Shown in pieces: positions 1 to 6,568 of a DNA stretch of 9,833 nucleotides. The DNA lies in contig JAITPB010000017.1 in NCBI GenBank assembly GCA_031289625.1, positions 1 through 9,833 of the forward strand. The letters are read 5' to 3'. The position numbers were made by a program, and so were the translations under genes. A model generated the notes under the pieces. The model made no database searches. It worked only from the letters and a program-made list of their open reading frames with translations, and was not told the origin of the DNA. The stretch is from Clostridiales bacterium. GTDB lineage: Bacteria > Bacillota > Clostridia > Lachnospirales > WQUN01. The stretch's first letter is position 1. The number at the start of each line of letters is the position of its first letter.

Positions 1-52
1 CCCGCTCGGATCTGTGAGGGGCGGATATCGCGGAGGTGTCCGCCTACTCGAC
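1..52 (+). mobile_element. Group II intron 3' end, first copy (end of domain V plus domain VI)
   Basis: This stretch reads as the last part of a group II intron RNA. Positions 7-14 (CGGATCTG) resemble the 3' strand of domain V. Domain VI follows: GAG (16-18) pairs with CTC (47-49), G19 wobbles with T45, and GGCGGA (20-25) pairs with TCCGCC (39-44), leaving A46 as the single bulged base expected of the branch point. The 3' end CTACTCGAC fits the usual ...AY intron terminus, so the 3' splice site would fall after 52. The rest of the intron, including any reverse transcriptase, lies left of the window. The pairing is seen directly; the assignment rests on the known domain VI shape (bulged A seven to eight bases before the end). 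A covariance-model search would settle it. Confidence 0.68.
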
Positions 53-116
53 CGTGAATTGCGCACGCACGGATCTGCGAGGGGCGGACGCCGCGAGGGA
101 TCCGTCTACTCTACCC
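7..116 (+). repeat. Diverged tandem repeat, about 47 bp units, 63-bp period
   Basis: Unit 1 (7-53) and unit 2 (70-116) share CGGATCTG, GAGGGGCGGA and CTACTC blocks, with about ten substitutions and one single-base gap. Both units correspond to the domain V/VI junction and domain VI of a group II intron, so the repeat is a by-product of two intron 3' ends lying head to tail. Confidence 0.75.
53..114 (+). mobile_element. Group II intron 3' end, second copy (partial domain V plus domain VI)
   Basis: A second, diverged copy of the same structure follows the first directly. GAG (79-81) pairs with CTC (109-111), G82 wobbles with T107, GGCGGA (83-88) pairs with TCCGTC (101-106) through one G-T wobble, and A108 is bulged as branch point. 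The 3' end CTAC puts the splice site after 114. Upstream, CCGTG (52-56) can pair with CACGG (68-72), and GTGAATTGCGCAC resembles the tip of domain V, but the normal 5' strand of domain V is missing or shortened. The differences from copy 1 preserve pairing, which argues for a functional ancestor rather than random repeat DNA. Whether this is a nested intron (twintron), a recombination scar or a partial tandem duplication cannot be decided from this fragment. Confidence 0.6.
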
Positions 117-539
117 AGCAAAGATAGCATTAGCTGTAAAAACGGCCACGGCCCCTTGCTGGAACAAATAAAACAAAAAGACGCTGAAATTGAAGAACTC
201 AAGAAGAGGATCCTCATTCTTGAAGCAATCTTAAATAAAAATTCTAAAAACTCATCAAAACCACCCAGCTCGGATGGTTTCCATAAAATCCCTAACAACC
301 GGGAAAAGAGCGGCAACAAAACAGGAGGGCAGGAAGGCCACGAAGGGCGCCGTCTCCATATGCCAGCAAATTTTGAAGAGCTGATAGAAAGTGGATTTGC
401 GGAAAAGAGGCTGGTAGATCATACAGATGGCCAAGGTGAGTTTGTACCAAAATGGGTCGTTGATCTCGAAGTAAAGGTAATCTATACAGAACATAGATAT
501 TTAGCAAGCTTGAAAAACAAACTCGGGTTGGAGAGTTGA
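115..539 (+). pseudogene. IS66-type transposase, N-terminal fragment
   Basis: The 142 or so residues that follow the intron end show a leucine/lysine-rich coiled coil (LLEQIKQKDAEIEELKKR), then NSKNSSKPPSSDG and KTGGQEGHEG, the hallmark N-terminal motifs of IS66-family TnpC transposases, then a DLEVKVIYTEHRY segment matching the family's '(V)TEHR' region. The usual CxxC zinc-finger cysteines between them are absent, as in some IS66 subgroups. The frame stops at 537-539. Family members run to about 450-550 residues, so the whole catalytic DDE part is missing. The open frame extends left to a GTG at 36, but those 26 codons translate group II intron RNA (domain VI), so no genuine start is in the window. 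The 5' exon should lie left of the intron. No tnpA, tnpB or terminal inverted repeat is visible. Confidence 0.72.
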
Positions 540-568
540 TTGTTAAAAATCAAAATACGATTTATAAT
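540..568 (+). promoter_or_regulatory. Sigma-A type promoter for the two-component operon
   Basis: A -35 box TTGTTA (540-545) and a perfect -10 box TATAAT (563-568) are separated by 17 bp. Transcription would start near 575, giving a leader of about 30 bases before the regulator's AGAGGTG site at 592-598. The -35 begins one base after the stop of the transposase fragment, so the insertion remnant may supply or flank part of this promoter. Confidence 0.7.
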
Positions 569-603
569 GCCTGTTATACCCGCGAACATTTAGAGGTGTA
601 TTG

Positions 604-1305
604 ATGCCCATGACAAATAAAAATATTTTAGTGGTGGACGACGAACCGAAAATTTTAGAAGTGGCTGTATCCTTTATGGAAAGCCGGGGCTTTCATGTTT
701 TTTCCGCTGAGAACGGTCAAAAGGCGATGGAGATTTTCGGCAGGGAAAATATCGCGCTGGTAATTCTGGATCTCATGCTGCCAGACATTTCCGGCGAGGA
801 CGTATGCCGCGAGATTCGCAAAAAATCCCGCGTCCCTGTCATCATGCTGACGGCGAAGGCGGAAGAAAACAATATCGTGGAAGGGCTGGAGTTGGGCGCG
901 GATGATTATATCACGAAGCCGTTCGGCTTAAAGGAACTTTACGCGCGCGTGGAGGCCGTACTGCGCCGGACGGAAAAAGATTTGACGCCGCTGACAGCGC
1001 GCAGTTCCTGGCGCGGCGGGGATTTGGCTGTGGATTTTTCCGCCGGCGAGGTACGCAAGAAAGGAAACAGCGTTGCGCTGACGCCGACTGAGTCTAAGAT
1101 CCTGGCCGCCTTGATCAAGTACCCTGGCAAAATTTTCACGCGGGAAGAACTGATTACGCTGGCGTTGGGAGACGAGTTTGATGGATATGACCGCGCGGTT
1201 GACTTCCATATTAAAAACATCCGCCAAAAAATTGAGGATGATCCGCGTAATCCCGTTTATGTGCTTACCGTTCACGGACAGGGCTACCGGTTTGGAGGCG
1301 CATAA
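604..1305 (+). CDS. OmpR/PhoB-family DNA-binding response regulator
   Basis: This is a cytoplasmic transcription factor of a two-component system. Residues 1-120 form a receiver domain with the acidic pair D12-D13, phospho-acceptor D56 (VILDLMLPD), T83 and K105 (ITKPF). Residues about 135-230 are a winged-helix effector domain with TPTESKILAAL, a DRAVDFHIKNIRQKIEDDP recognition region and the closing YVLTVHGQGYRF typical of OmpR/PhoB proteins. The length of 233 residues is normal. I chose the ATG at 604 because AGAGGTG (592-598) lies five bases upstream; a TTG at 601 and an ATG at 610 are alternatives. The kinase gene overlaps its end by 14 bases, so the pair is almost certainly co-transcribed and translationally coupled from the promoter at 540-568. 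The stimulus and target genes cannot be read from the sequence. Confidence 0.95.
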   Translation: MPMTNKNILVVDDEPKILEVAVSFMESRGFHVFSAENGQKAMEIFGRENIALVILDLMLPDISGEDVCREIRKKSRVPVIMLTAKAEENNIVEGLELGADDYITKPFGLKELYARVEAVLRRTEKDLTPLTARSSWRGGDLAVDFSAGEVRKKGNSVALTPTESKILAALIKYPGKIFTREELITLALGDEFDGYDRAVDFHIKNIRQKIEDDPRNPVYVLTVHGQGYRFGGA

Positions 1306-2710
1306 AAGAAGGCGCGGCCTTTGGGCGCAATTGTCTGTAACCATCGTGCTGGTGGTGCTGTTTACGGTCGCGCTGATCAGTTTATTATCCAATGTACTCA
1401 TCGCCAGGCGTTTTGAGGCCTATGTGCTGGAGCAGGAAAAACAAGAAGCGGACAATATTGTAAGCAATCTCAGCCGTCAGTACGACAGCCTGACGCAAAG
1501 CTGGAACACGGCCTATATTCATGGCCTTGGCATGTACGCGCTGTACGACGGGTATATCATCAAAGTATATGATCGGGACGGGGCTTGCGTCTGGGACGCG
1601 GAAAATCATGATATGTCGCTCTGTATGCAGATCATGGACGAAATCAGCACGCGCATGGAGGACAGGCGTCCGAACGCGGGCGGGCGGTTTATCTCGAAAG
1701 ATTATGCACTTTCCACCAGCGGTGATGCTATCGGCGCCGTGAGCGTCAGTTATTACGGCCCTTATTTTTTAAACAGCGCGGACTTTCATTTTTTGGATAC
1801 GCTCAACGCCGTATTTATTTCCATCGGCGTTTTTTCCCTGGCCTTATCCTTTATCATCGGCTGGTTTCTGGCGCGGCGCATTTCGCGCCCCATCACAAAA
1901 ACCGTGTATATCGCCAAACAGATCGCGGATGGAAATTATGGCATCCGTTTTGAAGGCGCGACCAGAACAAGGGAAATGGACGACTTGGCCGCGTCGGTCA
2001 ATCATCTGGCCGGCGCGCTTTCCCAGCAAGAGGATTTACGCAAACGCCTTACCTCAGACGTCGCTCACGAATTGCGGACGCCTCTTTCCATTTTGAGTTC
2101 GCATTTGGAAGCGATGATCGAGGGCATATGGACGCCGACGGTAAAGAGACTGGAAAGCTGCCGGGAAGAAACTGGACGGCTCGATAAACTGGTCGCTGAT
2201 TTAGAGCGGCTGGCGAAAGTGGAAAGCGAAAACCTCACGTTAAACAAAACGCCGGTGGATTTGCTGGAACTGTTGCGCACAGTGAGTGGCCACTTCGCGC
2301 TGGAGGCGCAAAAACGAAATCTCGCGCTGGACGTGGACGGAGAAAGCACAGTGGTGCCCGCCGACCATGATCGGATCTGTCAGGTCGTCACGAATCTTTT
2401 GAGCAACGCGATCAAGTATACGCCCGAAAACGGCCATATCCGCCTGACGTCAAAGGATACGCCTGACAGCGGCGTGATTTTTGTGGAGGACGACGGAACT
2501 GGCATTCCTGAGGAGGAGCTTCCCTTTATTTTTGAGCGGTTCTACCGCGCCGATAAATCCCGCAGCCGGAAGACCGGCGGGGCCGGCATCGGGCTGGCTA
2601 TCGTGCGCTCCATTGTGAAAGCGCATGGGGGCAGCGTGAGCGCGGAGAGCCAATCAGAAAAAGGAAGCTGCTTTTCCGTAGTTCTGCCGAAGCGACTGCG
2701 ATCATCATAA
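1292..2710 (+). CDS. Membrane sensor histidine kinase (BaeS-like architecture)
   Basis: This is a two-helix membrane kinase that would phosphorylate the adjacent regulator. From the TTG at 1292 (472 residues) it has TM1 at about 11-34, an extracytoplasmic sensor of roughly 135 residues, TM2 at about 173-195, a HAMP linker beginning ARRISRPITK, a dimerisation/phospho-acceptor helix with H259 in SDVAHELRTPLS, and an HATPase_c domain with N box NLLSNAIKYT (N372), G1 DDGTGIP, F box FERFYRAD and G2 GAGIGLAIV. All catalytic boxes look intact. The phospho-acceptor region recalls BaeS, but the sensor domain is too variable to assign a signal. The frame is open back to 1178, inside the regulator gene. 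I prefer TTG 1292 (14-base overlap, weak AGGG at 1280-1283); ATG 1259 is an alternative. The gene ends just before the terminator at 2717-2750. Confidence 0.93.
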   Translation: MEAHKRRRGLWAQLSVTIVLVVLFTVALISLLSNVLIARRFEAYVLEQEKQEADNIVSNLSRQYDSLTQSWNTAYIHGLGMYALYDGYIIKVYDRDGACVWDAENHDMSLCMQIMDEISTRMEDRRPNAGGRFISKDYALSTSGDAIGAVSVSYYGPYFLNSADFHFLDTLNAVFISIGVFSLALSFIIGWFLARRISRPITKTVYIAKQIADGNYGIRFEGATRTREMDDLAASVNHLAGALSQQEDLRKRLTSDVAHELRTPLSILSSHLEAMIEGIWTPTVKRLESCREETGRLDKLVADLERLAKVESENLTLNKTPVDLLELLRTVSGHFALEAQKRNLALDVDGESTVVPADHDRICQVVTNLLSNAIKYTPENGHIRLTSKDTPDSGVIFVEDDGTGIPEEELPFIFERFYRADKSRSRKTGGAGIGLAIVRSIVKAHGGSVSAESQSEKGSCFSVVLPKRLRSS

Positions 2711-2716
2711 CATTAT

Positions 2717-2750
2717 AAAAAAAACAGCCGGAAAATGGCTGTTTTTTTTT
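2717..2750. terminator. Bidirectional Rho-independent terminator
   Basis: A run of eight A (2717-2724), the stem CAGCC (2725-2729), a seven-base loop and GGCTG (2737-2741) are followed by nine T (2742-2750). The A run can pair with the T run and lengthen the stem. It reads as a terminator on both strands, serving the kinase gene ending at 2710 and the convergent gene ending at 2753. Confidence 0.92.
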
Positions 2751-2752
2751 CG

Positions 2753-3274
2753 TTATGTAACCGCCTGCCCTTTTGCGCCGCCCCGGAGTTCCTGCCGGTT
2801 GGAGTACAGTACGTCGGCTGTCTGCGCGAAATACTGCTCCATTAATTGATGCTGCTGGTTCATGCTGCTCATCGCGTCTTGAATGATGCGCTCTGTTTTT
2901 GCCAAAATTTCATCCGCATAATCCATCGCGTTAAGCCGCATGTCCCGCGCGTTTTTTTTGGTCTCTTCGATCACTTCGGTGGCTTGTTCCGTGGCGCGTT
3001 TATAGATCTCATGGTTGTTGGTCAGCGCCTTGGCGCTGTTTTCCGCTTCCTTGACAATGCTGGCGGATTTGATCTTCGCGTCGTTGATGATTTTATCGTG
3101 CTCCTCAATGATGCGCTGCGCCTGCCGGATTTCGTTTGGCAGGTTCAGGCGCATGTCGCGAATGATATCGAACACTTTGGCTTTATCCACGGAGATTCGT
3201 TTGGAAAAAAGCACTGATTTGCCTGATTCCACCACATCTTCCAGCATGTCCAGGTAATCCAGTAAACTCTCCAC
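2753..3274 (-). CDS. Coiled-coil protein of the clostridial coaD-linked 'ATPase-like' family
   Basis: This is a 173-residue, strongly charged, mostly helical protein of unproven function. Residues 45-150 look like a long coiled coil (IRQAQRIIEEHDKIINDAK, ATEVIEETKKNARDMRLNA), recalling V-ATPase subunit H/E-like stalks and DivIVA-like proteins. No signal peptide, membrane segment or Walker motif is visible, so the common database label 'ATPase' should not be taken as an enzymatic claim. The start is GTG 3274, six bases after a perfect AGGAGG (3286-3281) that begins at the last base of the coaD stop codon. The gene is 11 bases behind coaD, so it is the last gene of the rsmD-coaD unit and ends at the shared terminator. 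From memory, similar short coiled-coil proteins follow coaD in many Clostridia; a structural role at the membrane or septum is only a guess. It differs in kind from its enzyme neighbours. Confidence 0.8.
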   Translation of the reverse strand: MESLLDYLDMLEDVVESGKSVLFSKRISVDKAKVFDIIRDMRLNLPNEIRQAQRIIEEHDKIINDAKIKSASIVKEAENSAKALTNNHEIYKRATEQATEVIEETKKNARDMRLNAMDYADEILAKTERIIQDAMSSMNQQHQLMEQYFAQTADVLYSNRQELRGGAKGQAVT

Positions 3275-3285
3275 ACATGTCCTCC

Positions 3286-3774
3286 TTACAGTTTAGTCTT
3301 TAGATATTCTATGACGGCGGCCGGCGCCATAGACCCGGCGCTGCCCCCCAGCTTTGTGATTTCTTTGACGGCGCTGGAACTGACATAGATATTTTCCGCC
3401 TTGGAGGGGATAAACAGGGTTTCGATATCCGGCGCCAGAGACTGATTGATCACAGCCATTTCCATTTCGTAGTTAAAGTCCATTCCGTTCCGCAGTCCGC
3501 GAATGATCATGCTGGCGTATTTAGAACGCGCGTATTCCACCAATAAGCCGGTGCAAATATCGACTTCAACCTGATCAAAATCGGAAGTCAGTTTATAAAT
3601 GAGCGCCAGGCGTTCCACCAAAGACAAAAGGGGCGATTTCCGCAGATTTTCCCGCACGGCTATGATGAGCCTATCCGAGATGCCAAGCTTGCACACGCGT
3701 TCGATAATATCCAGATGCCCATTGGTCAGTGGATCAAATGTGCCGGGATAAATGGCGATTCTCAAAAAATCCAC
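3286..3774 (-). CDS. coaD: Phosphopantetheine adenylyltransferase
   Basis: CoaD transfers AMP from ATP to 4'-phosphopantetheine, giving dephospho-CoA and pyrophosphate, the penultimate step of CoA synthesis in the cytoplasm. The nucleotidyltransferase signature is complete: IAIYPGTFDPLTNGHLDII near the N-terminus with the T/HxGH-type motif TNGH (17-20), RGLRNGMDFNYEM (from R92) for ATP and substrate binding, and YVSSSAVKEI near residues 129-138. The length of 162 residues fits the family (about 160). The GTG at 3774 gives the longest product. A TTG at 3765 would give the canonical N-terminus RIAIYPGTF and sits ten bases after GGCGG, so it may be the real start. The gene lies 48 bases downstream of rsmD, a pairing common in Firmicutes and Proteobacteria, and is followed by the coiled-coil gene. 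Confidence 0.96.
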   Translation of the reverse strand: MDFLRIAIYPGTFDPLTNGHLDIIERVCKLGISDRLIIAVRENLRKSPLLSLVERLALIYKLTSDFDQVEVDICTGLLVEYARSKYASMIIRGLRNGMDFNYEMEMAVINQSLAPDIETLFIPSKAENIYVSSSAVKEITKLGGSAGSMAPAAVIEYLKTKL

Positions 3775-3822
3775 GCCGCCTTTCTTTCTGCAGCGTCTTC
3801 CTGCAGCATCTATGCGTTAGCC

Positions 3823-4368
3823 TCAGAGCCTGTAAAACTGAAAAACGGTCAGCCCATATTTTTTGATTTTCAAGAGAGTCAAAGCGTCGTCCTGGCTTTG
3901 GGGCGGTTCCTCATCCGCTGAGTGTTCCGCTGCCAGAAGCCCGCCCGGTTTTAACAGTTTATACGATAGGATGAGATCCATCGCGCGGGTTATCAGATTT
4001 TGACAGTACGGAGGGTCCATGAAAACAATGTCAAATCGCGTCCCCTGACAGCGCAGCCGGTGCAGAGCCTCCGCGTAATCCAAGGGTAAAACAGAGCTTC
4101 GCGCTTGGAAGCGCGTCAGCGCCAGATTTTTGGCAATGAGCGGCGCGGTGCGCGCGTCTACAAAACAGGCTTCCGCCGCGCCCCGGCTGAGCGCCTCAAC
4201 GCCTATCGCGCCCGTGCCGCTGAACAAGTCCAGAAAAACGCTCTGCACCACTTCGTCTCCTAGTACGCTGAAGAGAGCCTCTTTCATCCGATCCGTCGTG
4301 GGCCTGGTCAAATCTCCTTCTGGGGGAATCAGCTTCCGCCCTTTCGCGCTGCCCGCGATCACGCGCAA
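3823..4368 (-). CDS. rsmD: 16S rRNA (guanine-966-N2) methyltransferase
   Basis: RsmD methylates the N2 of G966 in 16S rRNA, using S-adenosylmethionine, during 30S assembly. The 181-residue product begins RVIAGSAKGRKL, the standard opening of the family, and has TRPTTDRMKEALFS, the Rossmann SAM-binding loop FLDLFSGTGAIG (45-56), and the N-methyltransferase catalytic motif DPPY (118-121). The start is TTG 4368: it aligns with the family's N-terminus and has GGAGGG (4380-4375) six bases upstream, and no ATG is available. A promoter at 4400-4428 lies just upstream, so rsmD probably heads its own transcript with coaD and the coiled-coil gene while also receiving read-through from recG. Length and motifs are normal. 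Confidence 0.96.
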   Translation of the reverse strand: MRVIAGSAKGRKLIPPEGDLTRPTTDRMKEALFSVLGDEVVQSVFLDLFSGTGAIGVEALSRGAAEACFVDARTAPLIAKNLALTRFQARSSVLPLDYAEALHRLRCQGTRFDIVFMDPPYCQNLITRAMDLILSYKLLKPGGLLAAEHSADEEPPQSQDDALTLLKIKKYGLTVFQFYRL

Positions 4369-4399
4369 TTGTATCCCTCCCCGCTGTCGTCACAACTTC

Positions 4400-4428
4400 A
4401 TTATAATCAATACCGATTGTCAAGTAAA
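4400..4428 (-). promoter_or_regulatory. Promoter for rsmD-coaD-coiled-coil unit
   Basis: Reading the minus strand, TTTACT (4428-4423) and a perfect TATAAT (4405-4400) are 17 bp apart. The start of transcription would be near 4393, giving a leader of about 25 bases. A better-looking TTGACA overlaps the spacer, but it is only 12 bp from the -10 box. The promoter sits in the 77-base gap after recG. Confidence 0.65.
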
Positions 4429-4445
4429 CATGTAACGAAAAAAAA

Positions 4446-6563
4446 CTATAGGACAATGTTCTTTTCTCCGTTTTTTTCTCCGCGGAAGCCGCGAAAGATC
4501 CGATCGATTTCGGCGCTGGCGTCTGCACTCTCTGGGAAAGCCTGGGGGGCATCCCATGCCCGGGGGACATCCCATGCCTGGGCGGCATCCCATGCCTCGC
4601 GCAGAATCTCCATGTCCTGATAGAGGTTGGCTATTTTGAAATCGGGCAGGCCGTGCTGGCGCACGCCGAAAAAATCGCCCGGCCCGCGCGCTTTCAAATC
4701 CAGCTCCGACAGAGCGAACCCGTCGCTTGTTTGCGTCATAGCCTGCAACTTCTCCCGGCTGACCCCGGATTTTGTGTCGGACACCAAAATGCAGCAGGAT
4801 GCCTCCGCCCCGCGCCCCACGCGCCCTCTAAGCTGATGCAGCTGCGCCAGCCCAAAACGATCCGCATTTTCTATCAGCATGATCGTGGCGTTCGGCACAT
4901 GAATCCCCACTTCGATCACGGTCGTAGAAACCAACACATGGATTCGGTTGTCCGCGAAAGCTTGCATAATGTCCTGCTTTTCTAGAAAAGCCTGTTTCCC
5001 ATGCAGACAGCGAACCTGAAAACCGGCCAAAACGCGGGACAATTCGGCGGCGTATTGTTTTACGTCCCGCAGCGCGCCGTCATTATTCTCTGAAGCTTCA
5101 ATCACAGGGCAGACGACAAAAGCCTGCCGCCCCTCTTCCAGCGCTTTGCGGATAAACGTATGAATCCGGGCGCGATAAGCCGAACTGACAAAATACGTTT
5201 GCACCGGCTGTCTGCCAGGCGGGAGATCGCGAATGACAGAGACATCCAAATCGCCATATAAAACAAGGGCGAGTGTTCTGGGGATCGGCGTGGCCGTCAT
5301 CACCAGCACATGCGGCGCATGGCCTTTTCGGGCGAGGCTGAAGCGTTGATCGACCCCGAAACGGTGCTGCTCGTCTGTGATGATAAGCCCTAAGCCCGCG
5401 TACTCCACTTTTTTTTGAATGAGCGCATGGGTGCCGATAATCATCCGGGCTTCGCCACTGCGGATCCGATCGTGCGCCTGTCTTTTTTCAGCGGCGGACA
5501 GACTTCCAGTCAGAAAGGCCGTCTCGATCCCCAAGGGCTGCAATATCGTCTGAAATGAAGCAAGATGCTGGCGCGCCAGGACTTCAGTCGGCGCCATGAC
5601 GGCGGCCTGCGTCCCGTTTGCGATGGCGATATAGGCCGCCGTCATGGCCACGGCGGTTTTTCCGGAACCCACGTCTCCCTGAATCAATCGGTTCATGACT
5701 TGGCCGCCGCGCAAATCTGTTAGAATATCGTCCAGTGCCTCGCGCTGTCCGCATGTCAGCGCGAAAGGAAAAGCCGATAAAACCGGATCCAGATCAAATC
5801 GGGAAAAACACAGGGCGCTGTGCTGTTTGACGGCGGATTTGGCGCGCTTTAACGCCAGCGCCATAAACAGAAGTTCCTCAAAAACCAGACGGCGGCGCGC
5901 CAGCAAAAATTTTTCCGCGCTTTCCGGAAAATGAATGTTCCGCACAGCCTGATCTTTCGGGCAGAGCGCGAAACGTTCCCGCAGGCTGGGCGGCAGCAAA
6001 TCGGGAAAAGCGTCCGCCGCCTGCAGAGCCGTGAAAATTACCTTGCGCAGCATTTTTTGGCTCAGTTGACCCGTGGAGGCGTACAAAGGCACAATGCGGC
6101 CGCCAGAAAGCAGTTCCTGGCCATTGACGATATCGTAATCGGGCGCCTGCATTTCCAGGAGAGAGGGGCTGGAGCCATCCGAATCAAAAGGCTGGAATTT
6201 TTCTTTTACTTGGCCAGTCAAAAGATACGTCTGGTTTTTTTGAAAAACATTTTTTATGTAAGGCTGATTGAACCATACCGCTTCCATACAGCCTGAGCCA
6301 TCCTGTATTTTGACTTTTACGACACTTCGCCGGTTCGTAAAGAAAACTTTCGGATCGGACGCCGCAACGCCGAGGACGGCGCTGACCGCACCGGGAACCA
6401 GATCGGCAATCTGGCTCAGGCGGCTTCTGTCCATGTAATCGCGCGGATAATGCTCCAGCACGTCCCGGACGGTATAAAGGCCGAGCCTATGAAAAAGGGC
6501 GGCCCTTGCTTCGCCAACAGAGCGCAGGGCCGTCACAGGATCATTGGGGTTTAAGGTTGTCAT
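4446..6563 (-). CDS. recG: ATP-dependent DNA helicase RecG
   Basis: RecG is a monomeric superfamily 2 helicase that remodels stalled forks and Holliday junctions. The 705-residue product has the N-terminal wedge/OB region (about 1-250, with VKVKIQDGSG and VWFNQPYIKN), Walker A GDVGSGKT (296-303), the DEQH box from D397 followed by RFGVDQR, TATPIPRT, and the C-terminal helicase lobe with VSTTVIEVGIHVPNA and QLRGRVGRG. The SDGFALSELDLKARGPGDFF segment corresponds to the TRG region needed for translocation. The family norm is about 680-700 residues. The excess is near the C-terminus, where an 18-bp triplication encodes AWDxxx three times. I chose ATG 6563, eight bases after GGAG. A GTG at 6572 would overlap the fakA stop as GTGA. 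The gene is co-transcribed behind fakA. Confidence 0.97.
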   Translation of the reverse strand: MTTLNPNDPVTALRSVGEARAALFHRLGLYTVRDVLEHYPRDYMDRSRLSQIADLVPGAVSAVLGVAASDPKVFFTNRRSVVKVKIQDGSGCMEAVWFNQPYIKNVFQKNQTYLLTGQVKEKFQPFDSDGSSPSLLEMQAPDYDIVNGQELLSGGRIVPLYASTGQLSQKMLRKVIFTALQAADAFPDLLPPSLRERFALCPKDQAVRNIHFPESAEKFLLARRRLVFEELLFMALALKRAKSAVKQHSALCFSRFDLDPVLSAFPFALTCGQREALDDILTDLRGGQVMNRLIQGDVGSGKTAVAMTAAYIAIANGTQAAVMAPTEVLARQHLASFQTILQPLGIETAFLTGSLSAAEKRQAHDRIRSGEARMIIGTHALIQKKVEYAGLGLIITDEQHRFGVDQRFSLARKGHAPHVLVMTATPIPRTLALVLYGDLDVSVIRDLPPGRQPVQTYFVSSAYRARIHTFIRKALEEGRQAFVVCPVIEASENNDGALRDVKQYAAELSRVLAGFQVRCLHGKQAFLEKQDIMQAFADNRIHVLVSTTVIEVGIHVPNATIMLIENADRFGLAQLHQLRGRVGRGAEASCCILVSDTKSGVSREKLQAMTQTSDGFALSELDLKARGPGDFFGVRQHGLPDFKIANLYQDMEILREAWDAAQAWDVPRAWDAPQAFPESADASAEIDRIFRGFRGEKNGEKNIVL
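4542..4595 (-). repeat. In-frame 18-bp triplication within recG
   Basis: Three adjacent 18-bp units (4595-4578, 4577-4560 and 4559-4542 on the minus strand), each beginning GCATGGGATG, encode AWDAAQ, AWDVPR and AWDAPQ (residues 657-674). The units differ at only a few bases, which suggests recent slippage expansion. The repeat keeps the reading frame and lies after the conserved helicase and TRG motifs. Confidence 0.9.
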
Positions 6564-6568
6564 GCGGT

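Noticed and set aside
36..114. N-terminal 26 codons of the frame starting at GTG 36
   Set aside because: They translate domain VI of a group II intron. There is no Shine-Dalgarno site, and the residues do not resemble an IS66 N-terminus.
1178..1291. Extension of the histidine kinase to ATG 1178
   Set aside because: It would overlap the regulator's DNA-binding domain by about 130 bases, has no good ribosome binding site, and adds residues ahead of the normal basic residues plus TM1 opening.
3790..3810. CTGCAG occurring twice between rsmD and coaD
   Set aside because: A 6-bp repeat in a 48-base spacer forms no convincing terminator or operator.
4411..4428. TTGACA (4421-4416, minus) as the -35 box of the rsmD promoter
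   Set aside because: It is a perfect hexamer but only 12 bp from TATAAT. TTTACT at 17 bp has the correct spacing.
4481..4493. CGCGG-AAG-CCGCG hairpin near the recG end as a terminator
   Set aside because: On the minus strand it is followed by an A-rich run rather than T, and it lies inside the coding sequence. The T8 run just after the recG stop has no hairpin in front of it.
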